The notes under the pieces were generated by a model. That model was not told the origin of the DNA. It was given only the letters and a program-made list of their open reading frames with translations, and made no database searches. From Udeniomyces pyricola (Eukaryota; Basidiomycota; Tremellomycetes; Cystofilobasidiales; Mrakiaceae), in assembly GCA_039545295.1 (NCBI GenBank), contig BCIK01000003.1:1420721-1484720 (forward strand): a stretch of 64,000 bases of DNA. The letters run 5' to 3'. Shown here one piece after another: positions 33,278 to 42,607 of this stretch (position 1 is its first letter; every line of letters starts with the position of its first letter). Position numbers and translations under genes: made by a program.

Positions 33278-34303
33278 CTAAGGACGTACAGCATCCATGC
33301 TCACCTCTAAGACCCACATCCAACCTTCGTCTAACCCTTCTTTTTTCCTGCGAGTCGTCGGCCTGGGCTGTCTGTCTGTCCGACCACAGCGATCAGATGG
33401 ATGAGAATCATGTATGCGATCGTTGAATCGGCTGAAAAGGCTGAGTCCGGGCCCTTGAATCGAGGATCCGCTGCGCCTCAGCGTTGAGGATGGCTGCCGG
33501 ATCGAGTTGTCAGTACTGTGAAGTGGATCCGTGAGAACAAAGTCGGCCATGTCCGCCGGAACATTTCCGCTGTGACGATGTTGTCCATGACAGGCTCGGT
33601 GTAACGGTGGAAGAGGTAAAGAGACTGGCCCTATATAGTCGCCCTGGTTGGGTGATCCGGTCGAGGGGTGTTGGCGGGGACGCAAAGGTCGCGGATGCGA
33701 GATCGGGATGGAAGGAGCGATGGAATTGGCGGCGAGTGGCTTTGGAGAATGCTTGAGCCTGACGGTACCGGTGAAGATGGCCGACAATGGTCGTGAACGG
33801 CGAGAGAGAGTGAGTCCGGTAGACACGGTAGACGTTGGAGTCTTGTGAATGAGAGCCATGACTGGATTATATGGGATAGTCGTTTTGTTGTCGTTGGCAA
33901 GGCCGTGATCCGACTGGCTCTGCATGATCAGGCCAGTGAGTCTGTGCGTTTGCAGGATAGGTCTGTCGGTATTGCAGAGCAAGGCCGCCGAGGGTTGACT
34001 GTTGACGTTAGGTGAAGACCATGCATAGTCGGACTGAGAGGATGAGTGGAGTGAGGTCGCGAGGGAAGAAGCCGAGGATGAGGATGGAAAGGGGGAGTCA
34101 TGACGGGTCTGGTGTGAGCTGCTCGGCTGGCAAGAGGAACCAGACTGATCACGATGTCGAGGGTTACGGTGGTCATGGGGGTTATACTGAGATCCGATGG
34201 GCTGGAGATGGAGCTGCATATTACATGCGTGTGAGCAGCAGTGCAGGGAAGTGTGGTGATGATATTCTATTATGTGGTGGGATGAACGTCGATGGGAGGT
34301 CAT
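33278..34303 (-). CDS. Hypothetical intronless ORF, 341 codons, low complexity
   Basis: Uninterrupted frame from ATG 34303-34301 to a stop at 33280-33278; a second in-frame ATG lies near 34219. The product is rich in Ser, His, Pro and Arg. The first third is His/Ser-rich (SHHIIEYHHHTSLHCCSH), the middle has GLTLSRRSRPLSAIFTGTV, and the end is basic then EGLDEGWMWVLEVSMDAVRP. No domain, signal peptide or membrane segment is evident. In a genome where almost every gene has introns, an open frame this long is unlikely by chance, but its composition is unusual. It could be a real orphan gene or a chance ORF in GC-rich DNA. Function not assigned. Confidence 0.4.
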   Translation of the reverse strand: MTSHRRSSHHIIEYHHHTSLHCCSHACNMQLHLQPIGSQYNPHDHRNPRHRDQSGSSCQPSSSHQTRHDSPFPSSSSASSLATSLHSSSQSDYAWSSPNVNSQPSAALLCNTDRPILQTHRLTGLIMQSQSDHGLANDNKTTIPYNPVMALIHKTPTSTVSTGLTLSRRSRPLSAIFTGTVRLKHSPKPLAANSIAPSIPISHPRPLRPRQHPSTGSPNQGDYIGPVSLPLPPLHRACHGQHRHSGNVPADMADFVLTDPLHSTDNSIRQPSSTLRRSGSSIQGPGLSLFSRFNDRIHDSHPSDRCGRTDRQPRPTTRRKKEGLDEGWMWVLEVSMDAVRP

Positions 34304-34934
34304 GCATGCGATATAGACGTTAGGAGTGGTGTGTTGATGATCTAGTATATATCAATATACATGGCTGGCAAATAGGGTCAAAGACCAAAGACGATCGAGT
34401 GATGTGTGAGGATCTATCGATGTATAGAATGACTAGCTATACAGGTACCCGGTATGTATATGTGCCCATAGGCCGATAGGGGCCCAGATGTCGTTACCAA
34501 CCTGAGAATACTTATAAGGGGATCCGAGCTCTCGGACGGACGAACAATATGAAATATGATTATGTTCACACTTGTAGCTAGCTAGCATACTTTTCTGGTA
34601 TTCAATAGTTATAAAACAGCTGGCCCATCACATGAATGACGTAAGCCGCCATCTTGACAGCGTTTGATGTGTGACGTGTGACGTGTGACACACGAGAAGT
34701 ATCATGCAGGTACTGGCACGCATGTCTGTCGACGATCTGTATCTGCCCTCATCTGCTTCCTTATTACTTGCCCAGTTGTCCTGACTTGCCTAAAGTTCAA
34801 CGTTCAACTCCAGAACCCTCTATCATTCCCCATCCACCCTGCCTCGAACGGTCTAGCCATCTGGTCCATCATCTCGCAATCCTTCACTCGTATAGCGCTC
34901 AAGTCAACAACACTCTCACAGCGTTCTACCTCCG
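34304..34934. promoter_or_regulatory. Upstream region of the LAS17/WASP gene
   Basis: AT-rich from 34330 to 34620, then a short GTGTGAC repeat (listed separately), then a pyrimidine-rich leader up to the ATG at 34935. No ORF of its own. Confidence 0.5.
34669..34689 (+). promoter_or_regulatory. Three tandem GTGTGAC heptamers (CRE-like half sites)
   Basis: GTGTGAC occurs three times without spacer, creating two TGACGTG words. Another TGACGTAA word lies at 34638-34645. Such words are known targets of ATF/CREB-type bZIP factors. The position, about 250 bases before the LAS17 ATG, fits an upstream activating site, but function is inferred. Confidence 0.45.
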
Positions 34935-37024
34935 ATGCCTTCCCAATCAGTCCTCCTTCCGGACGACAAGGCTCGCATCAAGTCATCTATTCCAAAGACG
35001 AGCAAGATCCTGACTGCGACTGTCGTCCGCGTCTTCTATCAGCACGACACCCAATGGGTCTACTCTGGCGTCCAGGGTGGACTTTGCCTCGTCGTCGACA
35101 AGCTCAGAGGCGGCGTGTGGTGGAAGATAGTGGACTTGCTGGTGAGTATCCCTCTTTCGTTTCTTCCCCCGTCCGCAGGCCATCGTGCATGGCTTTCACC
35201 TCGGTCGATCCTGCCTCAGCACCAGCCTTGGACTCCTATTACCTATTTAAGAGCTATCAACTACTCAAGAGCTATCTCTCTGGACAAGAGCACCCTCTGT
35301 TAGAACAGTCGATGTTACCCCGTGTTCTCGCTCATCGTGCCGCGCCAGACCCCTACGCCAATCCCCATCTCTACACCCCGTTCATGCTCTTCGATTCTTG
35401 CCTGTGCATGTCGAGCCCTCTGACGTTACTCACGCCTTCAATCCCACACGTCCAGGGTACACGCGGAATTATCTGGGAACATGAGCTGCCGACCTCGTCC
35501 ACGTGGTCCTACAACCAAGACCGAGGTTTCTTCCACACGTTCCCTTCCGAAGAAACCAATGTCGCCTTCGTCTTTGCCGATGAGGCCGAGGCGGCTGAAA
35601 TGTGGAAGAAAGTGGGGGGCAGAGGAAAATATAGTAAGTTTTGTCGTTAAACAGACGGCATATGTGCATAGCTACTAGACCGTGGGCACTGCGCGACGCA
35701 TCGTTGATGCACGTCTGACGCGCGCATGCTCTCCTATCGCGCCGCTTTTCTCGTTACCGCTCGACCTACAGATAAGACAAAAAAGACGGTGTCGACGGCA
35801 CCTACCTCTTCAGCAAACAAGAAGAAAAAAACTGGCAAGATCGACAAGTCACTCATCTCCGGACCCGTGCGTCGAAGCCATCTGTCTTGCTTTTCAATCC
35901 ATGCAGCGCAGTCATAGCTGATGCACCACTACAAAAATTCTGCGTATCTGCTTTCCTTTTACATTTTTGCTAACTTGACGTTCAGTCTGAGGGTTCCTTT
36001 CAACATATTGCTCACATGGGTTACACAGCCGAGTCCGGCTTCTCGTCTTCGGGCGTCGATCCATCATGGCAAGCGCTCCTCGATTCGCTCTCGTCCCAAG
36101 GTGTTTCGCAGAAGCAGATCATGGAGAACGAGGGATTCATCAAGGAGTTTGTACAGCAGAAGGGTGGCCCACCAGTGAGTGTAGTCTATTGCCTCGTCAA
36201 ACGAATCGGCTGCCTCTTTTGCTCAGCATATTCACGCCCTTACGTGCGTGAATTGTTGTGATTGCTCGACTACGCAGCCTGTTCAAACCAAAAAACGAGC
36301 CCCTCCCCCTGCTCCGACCTCGAAGCGTAAGGCTCCTCCGCCCCCTCCCCCTTCGCGCCAGTCGATCCCAGTTCCACCTCCATCCATGCCTTCTCGATCC
36401 CAACCACCTCCACCTCCGTCGAGGACCGCGCCTCCCATTGCGCAAGAAGAGGACTATCACGAAGAGGAACGCTTGGCATCTGTGAGATCCGTGCCAATCT
36501 CACCCCTCACACCAGCTCAAGGTGCTGTACCACCGCCCCCTCCACCACCTCCACCCCCTCCTGGAAGGGGAGCCCTCCCTCCTCCTCCGATACCCGGGCG
36601 AGGAACTGCTCCAGAAGTCTCATCAGGTAAGGGATCATCTCTCTTTATGTTTCGAGCCTACAACAGATTGACATATCCACAATGCTGACCGCTCGCGCGC
36701 CAAATGCTGTGTCTAGCGTTGCCCGCTGTTACCCCGCCTCGAGCCAACCTTCTCGCATCAATTCAAGGCGCCGGAATCCAGAACCTGAAGAAGACGTCTA
36801 CAGATTCGGCTCCGCCGGCAAGAGCGCCCCCTCCTCCCTCGAGGGCAGCACCCGCTGCGGCTGCTGTTATTGCCGGGGGTGGCGCAGCGTTGACGGCCGG
36901 AGGTACTGCAGTAGACAGCGGAGGAGGAGGCGGCGATTTGGCAAGTGCCTTGGCGAGCGCCTTGAGTCAGCGAAAAGGTAACATGGGCGATAGCGACGAG
37001 GAGAGTGAGGACGAGTGGGATTAG
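34935..37024 (+). CDS. LAS17/WSP1: WASP family actin nucleation promoter (Las17/Wsp1)
   Basis: Start ATG 34935 (MPSQSVLLPDDKARIKSSI). It activates the Arp2/3 complex at endocytic sites. The WH1 domain runs over the first exons: KILTATVVRVFYQHDTQWVY, GGLCLVVDKLRGGVWWKIVD, then IIWEHELPTSSTWSYN and FHTFPSEETNVAFVFADE. A GTPase-binding (CRIB/PBD) segment follows: KIDKSLISGP, SFQHIAHMGYTAESGF, then a helix ending IKEFVQQKGG (about 35845-36172). The Pro-rich region (about 36290-36630) has several poly-Pro runs, including eleven prolines. RANLLASIQGAGIQNLKKTS (about 36740-36800) is the WH2/central region and SDEESEDEWD is the acidic end with the terminal Trp that contacts Arp2/3. Stop 37022-37024. 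At least seven exons. The CRIB makes it like animal WASP and unlike budding-yeast Las17, which lacks it. Confidence 0.95.
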
Positions 37025-37265
37025 GACAAAGATTGATCGGTATGGTTACACGTTATATATAATCAGCGTCTTGTGCTTGTCTATACATATATAGTCGCCA
37101 TGGCGTGTCATCCGGCTTTTCATCTTATTAACCGAACCAAAACAGTCTGTCTTTTTTATTCCTTTTTTTTTTCTTCTTCTTCCTATGAACTGGATTGAGA
37201 ATGATTCGGACAGAATACACGTGCATCAAAATTGAAATTGCAGTATCGATCGTTCCCTTCACGTG
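37025..37265. other. Convergent 3' region
   Basis: TATA-rich and T-rich (37160-37185). No gene seen. Confidence 0.45.
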
Positions 37266-38766
37266 TCAGGGACAAGAAGTGACCACTATGTGTAGAGGTC
37301 CGGATTGTACCACCTCGACATCCTGAATGAAGACAAAGTAGTCAGCATTGACTCAGATCCTTAGACAGCTCGAACATCTGGAGGGAGGGGGGCAGGGGAC
37401 CTTACCTCGAAAACCTATGGCGAAAAGAACACAATAAAGGCACGGCATATTTAGCAAATTACCTTGTTACCCGGAGCCAGAAGGATAGGGAAGGGAAGAG
37501 ACGAAGTATTTTCCTCAGAACTGAACTAACCGGATGTAGCCTCGACCCCATTTCTCCTTGGATGAGCTGCCCGCAGTTGCATCGTTGGGGGCGTCCGCGC
37601 AGGTAGTGCCGGATTGGGTGAGCTACAGACGAGTAAGATGTACAAACAGAGCGGCCATCAGCCAATCTTCCATTACACTAACATGGCTCAGGCCAGCACA
37701 AGCCACTAACGCAGAATCGCTCTGTGGTGACTATGTTGCGATCGATGAGAGCAAGAAAAACGCGGCACAGCAAAATGACGCAGCATCAGCAAAGGTTGAA
37801 TCTCAGTCTCTGGTATATGACTCCCTTTGTCGATGAAGCGATTGTCCACTCACTTCGATCGCTGGTCGGGTTTGTTGAGTTGAGTCTCGACATTCGGCTG
37901 ATTATCGAAAAGACAACCGGCCTTGATCAATGCAAAATCGTTGAATTGCCAAAACATAGGAGGAAAAGTAGATCGCACTAGAAGTAAATTTTGGAGCTCA
38001 AGTCGACGTCCGGACAGGTGTAGGTGTATGAGTCCACTGCATGCATATCGGAAGGGAGAAATGGAAGCAACAACAAAAAGAAGGTGGTGTGTAAACAATG
38101 CTCTCCCCATGCAACGGCGTTTCTTGGATTGAGAAGAGGACATACCCTCAGATGCGTCGAGGTCTGTAGCGACGACGGCCAATACCCTAGGAAAATTGTC
38201 CGAGCCAGTCATGACTGAGACGAGGGGAGGGAAGAAAAAATTGGCGACGGGTTCGGACATTGATCGATCTTGCATGAGAGATTGGAGAGGTGAAGATGAA
38301 AAGGCGATTCCTTACGATCGATCTGGACGTCTGTCGAGGAAATCAATGCGGTGCCAAAGTGAGCGGTCAGTTCTCCCACCAACGGCTCCGAACTTGAACG
38401 GTAGCCGAAGCAACGAGGGCTCACTATGCCAGCTGCCTGAACATGCCCAACCGATCCGCGTGAGCCAGAAATAAGGACCGATGGTCGAGGAAGTCAGCTT
38501 CACCAATCGAGCACCACCCAAGTCCAATCGGGGGAGGATGCCAGAGACATGAGACCTAGTCAGGGGCGAATCTCATCGAGCGAGGACGAACCCGAAGTGT
38601 CCTTTTTCCACTCGAGACTGCATGTATCATTGATAGTGCCGGCAAAGCCACCTTGAGGGGCAACCCAACTAGGAATCGAGCCGTTGGTGTTCTGAGCGAG
38701 AACGAGGGATGGCACAGACGCCATAAGGAAGAGGCAAGAGGCTGAGCAGAAAGAGGAGGTCTTCAT
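37266..38766 (-). CDS. Unidentified secreted protein, multi-exon
   Basis: Start ATG 38766-38764. MKTSSFCSASCLFLMASVPS continues as LVLAQNTNG, a clear signal peptide with cleavage probably after LAQ or VLA. Next come SIPSWVAPQGGFAGTINDTC and SLEWKKDTSG. Further exon-like pieces on the minus strand are LDLGGARLVKLTSSTIGPYF (about 38455-38525), SMSEPVANFFFPPLVSVM followed by NFPRVLAVVATDLDAS (about 38155-38260), AGCLFDNQPNVETQLNKPDQ (about 37855-37920), SGTTCADAPNDATAGSSS with KEKWGRGYIR (about 37530-37625), and probably VFEDVEVVQSGPLHIVVTSC as the last exon. Cys residues near both ends could pair. I recognise no family. The stop at 37268-37266 and several joins are provisional, because two junctions are in doubtful phase. 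Confidence 0.45.
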
Positions 38767-38950
38767 CTTGGGCGGTGTTGACGATGATGGAGTAAAACGT
38801 TAACGAGCAACCGGTCGAGGCGATTGAGTTGTGGCGGCTAGAGAGATGAGGATGTGTGTGTGTGTGTAATGTGATGGGGTGTGAGAAGAGAGCTGGGTGA
38901 TGAGCAAGAAGAACTGGCAACTGGTGGTCAAGGGGATAAGGGTCAGGGCG

Positions 38951-38985
38951 AGGGGGGAGGGAAGGGGAAGGGGAAGGGGAAGGGA
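38951..38985 (+). repeat. GGGGAA-type G-rich repeat
   Basis: A run of GGGG/GGGGGG blocks separated by A or AA. The G-runs could form a G-quadruplex on the plus strand in the promoter of the secreted-protein gene (about 190-220 bases upstream of its ATG). Confidence 0.6.
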
Positions 38986-39095
38986 ACGACGAACGACCAG
39001 CACCTTGGCTGCGGGCAGCGGCTAGCGGAGCGTGCGCCTGCGTGAACAATGCGTGATGGCGTGAAGCTGGGGTAGCTTGGTTAGTCACTGGGATC

Positions 39096-39290
39096 TATTA
39101 TATATATATGTGTACGATTGATGGCGTATATATATATACATATATATATATATGTATACATGTATATACATGTATATACATGATCCATATCGCCAGTTTC
39201 GCATAAATACATCATGTATATATACGATATATACTGCATGCATCACGTATATAATATATATATACACGCATATATGACCTGCAGCCTGAT
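39096..39290. repeat. AT-rich (TA)n / CATGTATATA repeat tract
   Basis: Alternating TATATA stretches and three near-copies of CATGTATATA between 39160 and 39182. It is highly AT-rich against a balanced background and could melt easily or act as a nucleosome-free promoter element between two divergent genes. Confidence 0.75.
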
Positions 39291-39523
39291 CCTTCATAAA
39301 TTAACTTACGTTGCTGTTGAGCGTTGCGCCTAGTACGTAATACTATTCCTTCATCTTATTACCCACGTCTTGACGTACAAACGCTTCAATCTCTCTCGCC
39401 CTGGATCATCGATCATCCTTCAACCCCTGGACCCCATTGTTCTCTCGTCAGCAATCCATCCGTCTCTTCATCCACCTTCTGTCTCATCTTCCGGCTCAAG
39501 CCATTCCTCATACCTTGGTCCCA

Positions 39524-42275
39524 ATGAGCCCTCGCATCGAGTCGCTCCTCAACCCCCTAGACGCCCATCAGACCTCGGCCCTACCATCCAACCCCACGCC
39601 CACGCCCACGCCCACCACCGGCTCATCCGGCCCCAAGCATGGCCTCATGCTGCCTCCTCCGTTTCCTCCATCACCATCCTCTTCGGTCACCCAGCCAAAC
39701 CGATCCGCTCCTTCGGCCCATGGTCACTGGGGGCATGACGAGATGATTGCTCTTGCGGCGCTTCAGGACTTAAGCCAGAGTATCGACAGCGTCTCGACGC
39801 GGTCTCTCTCGAATGGTACGTTCACGTGCCGTTTCTCATTTGAGCCGGTCAAGGCCAAGGTCCTCCGCCTGAGAATCCCCCCCCCCCCCTTCCCCCTCCC
39901 CCCTTCCANNNNNNNNNNNNNNNNNNNNNNNNNNNNNNNNNNNNNNNNNNNNNNNNNNNNNNNNNNNNNNNNNNNNNNNNNNNNNNNNNNNNNNNNNNNN
40001 NNNNNNNNCCCCCCCCCCCCTTCCCCCTCCCCCCTTCCATTTGCCTTCCCCCTGTCATCGCATACTGGTTCCTGTTTGTCCGACACTCGTGGCTCGTCCC
40101 TGCTCGAGCCACTGAGGTTATGACACTAACTGCTGGTATCCTGACTCTTCTTGTCTTAGATGGCGTTGGTCTCTCTCCCGCCTCGACCGCGGCAACAACC
40201 CCCTTCAGCTCAACTGAAATCGATGAGCTTGCTATGGGCCTTCGTTCGAACAGGTACACCCTTCAATCCTGTCCGTTTTGGGGTTTGATCTGTATATCGC
40301 TTGTATCCAACCAATCTAAAGAGTCTCGATGTGTGACACATCTTTTCTACAGTCATGTAGAGCAATCGGAACCATTTGTTTCAAGAGTCTCGCGCATGCC
40401 CGTGGTTAACATTGCCCTCCGTGGCTATGAATCGGCCAAGGAAGGGTCTAGGGTCGTCAAGGTACATACAGTCTGCGCCTTTGCTTATCCAATTTAGGAT
40501 TGAATTCAACACTGACGCAACACACCACTCGTGATCCATAGTTTGGAGCAGAGATGATGGAGTCTTCGATTCAAAGGGTGTCGGAAAGGATCGACCCGCG
40601 TCTAGTGGGCGTGGTTGACGGGCTTGGATGTCGAACCCTTGATGCAGTAGGCGTGAGTAACGTGCACTAGTCTGATGATGTTGCTGTGGTTTCTCTGAGC
40701 CCAAGGAGTAGACCTCTCAATGACGATCTCGCATGTACACTTCTCCAGTTTTCACCGCCCAATCCTCAAGCATCTCTCCAGTCATCCTCCCCTCATGACT
40801 ACTTCCGGCATGAGCCCTCACAACACTCGCCGTTGTCTCCTTCTGCTTCGGAGTACCCAGATCCGTGTGAGAGAGAATCCACAAGCACTTGTGATCTGTC
40901 TACCATCAGCACGAATTCTGGTAAAACCCATCGTGAGAAGGATACATTTGGGCTCATTACGTGACCCATGTGATTCAGACTCTTAACTGGGACCGCTCCG
41001 CCCTTTTTTCCGTTCCTTCTTCTCAACATCAGCTTTTGGCTCAAACATGGACTCAACGTCTTCAAGTCTCCTTCGTAAAGATCCAGCCGAACCAGAGCGT
41101 CGGCAACCAGATGTCTCAAGCACGTCGGGTCTGTTCACGTCAATGCTCGTTGAGGCTGGCGTGGCAGCAGGTGGGATTGGTGCCGCCGTCAGCGAAGTCC
41201 AGATGAAGAGCTTGAAATACTGCCTCCAATGGCTTCAGTACACGACAGGTGAGCATCCTTTGAGTTTGGTTTGGGGGCTTCGTGGTATCGATGACCCTCG
41301 CTGATCCAAAGCTTCCCACCTTGGTGTTGCTTTGCTTCATCACAGATCACCTACAATCGCGCATATCACATCTACGATCTTTCATCCTTACCCTATCGGC
41401 TCATACGTCGTCAACGTACAACTCCTCGCACTCACAGAGTGATCTCCCCGTATCTCCTAGTGCGCTTCAGACTCTCTCACGGATCAAGATGGACGTGGTT
41501 GAGACTATCAGAAAAGCTGTTGACGTGGTTAGTACGTACGCCGGGGCAGCTCTCCCGGAAGGTGGCAAGGGAAGAGGTATTGTTCGACATCTCGTGCTGA
41601 GACTTCCGGAGCGATACTTTGAGGCTGCTGGAGGGGAGAGAAGGGTGATTGAAATGGGCAGCGAGAGCGGTCGGGATGCGGATAGCGGCTACGATATGGT
41701 CACTATCAGGTAGGTTCGAGGCAGCCACTAGAGTGCCAATCCTCAAGTCCTGATGACTCACGCACGTTATGTTCGCACGTATTCCTTTCTTCGTGCCTTG
41801 TTCTTTTCTTCCTCACAGTGTCGCCAATCAAGCTGCCGGACGAGTCTTAACGCTCGCTGTCGAATCACTTGACATGCTAACAGCTGTAACCCAGGTCCGC
41901 CCATTTTTTTGTATTCGAGTTCTGAAGTTTAACGATTGGCGAATAAGCTGACTGTGACTCATTCGTATAATTATGTCTCCTTAGGTTTTTGGGGACTCAC
42001 TGGAGCGCGCAGAAGCCTGGATCGATCGTCTGCGTTTCATCGGTATGCACAAGCGTACGCCTTCAACTTCCGATCCGGACGGCGCCCGGCAACTTACCGC
42101 TCCGACCACAATGGCTGCCTCCACTACCCTCACACTGTCCGCCATCCCATCCGGACGGTCTGAGCATATCGACAGCCGTACGTCGAGCTCGGCAAGCAGC
42201 GGGGGCAGGCCAGCAGACGATGAAGGAGAGGTCGAGATGCCTGCGGGTAAGAAGTCGAGAGTTGGACGATCATGA
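39524..42275 (+). CDS. OPI1: Opi1-type transcriptional regulator of phospholipid genes
   Basis: Start ATG 39524 (MSPRIESLLNPLDAHQTSAL). Seen: DEMIALAALQDLSQSIDSVS (about 39738-39797), VEQSEPFVSRVSRMPVVNIA with LRGYESAKEGSRVVK (about 40358-40462), FGAEMMESSIQRVSERIDPR and GLGCRTLDAVG, all characteristic of the Opi1 family. Later come VQMKSLKYCLQWLQYTT and a Ser-rich helix region, then DMVTIS/VANQAAGRVLTLAVES, FGDSLERAEAWIDRLRF and an acidic-basic tail ending KKSRVGRS. In budding yeast Opi1 senses phosphatidic acid at the ER and represses inositol-sensitive genes. The same window carries the glycerol-3-phosphate acyltransferase that makes the precursor of that lipid, but they are 35 kb apart. 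One intron contains the assembly gap. The role in basidiomycetes is inferred from the family. Confidence 0.9.
39909..40008. other. Assembly gap of exactly 100 N with duplicated flanks
   Basis: The gap is in an OPI1 intron. The 31 bases before it (12 or more C, then a 19-base C/T sequence) are repeated exactly just after it (40009-40039). A 100-N block is a conventional placeholder, so the true gap may be zero or negative, or may hide a longer poly-C tract. Confidence 0.9.
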
Positions 42276-42607
42276 GGCAGAGAATGCGACGAAGATGATC
42301 GTTTCTTGGGTGTTATGGCCGAGAAGACAAAGTCGTTACGAGAGAATTGCCCTCCACATCCCACTTCCCCCCCCCCCCTCCCCTCCTCCTCCTGCCCATT
42401 CGCTTCCCCCTCCTCTCAGCCCCCACGTTGCCTCCAGCTTCCACATTTGCTGTATCACGCACCCGTTGTAGTCTACTGGACAATATGTTTCTTTCTGAGT
42501 TGGTTACGTAAATGAGAATGTTTGCTGTGCGAATTCATGGTGTCAATTTGTTTCTGGGCGGGCGTTCGCTCTCGTGTGTGATGAGGTCATGAATCATAAC
42601 GCTTTCG
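42276..42607. other. Convergent 3' region between OPI1 and WDR70
   Basis: Contains a C-rich run at 42369-42390 and otherwise mixed sequence. No gene. Confidence 0.5.

Larger units (their letters stand above)
38767..39523. promoter_or_regulatory. Divergent promoter region with simple repeats (secreted protein / OPI1)
   Basis: From left to right: a (TG)n run at 38851-38868, a G-rich GGGGAA repeat at 38951-38985, and a long alternating AT region at 39096-39290. The OPI1 side is pyrimidine-rich. No coding sequence. Confidence 0.6.

Noticed and set aside
39085..39297. Minus-strand ORF rich in Tyr and Ile
   Set aside because: It is a translation of the TATA/CATGTATATA simple repeat and has no protein character.
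39437..40259. ORFs running through the N block
   Set aside because: They are artefacts of unknown bases; the gap lies in an OPI1 intron.
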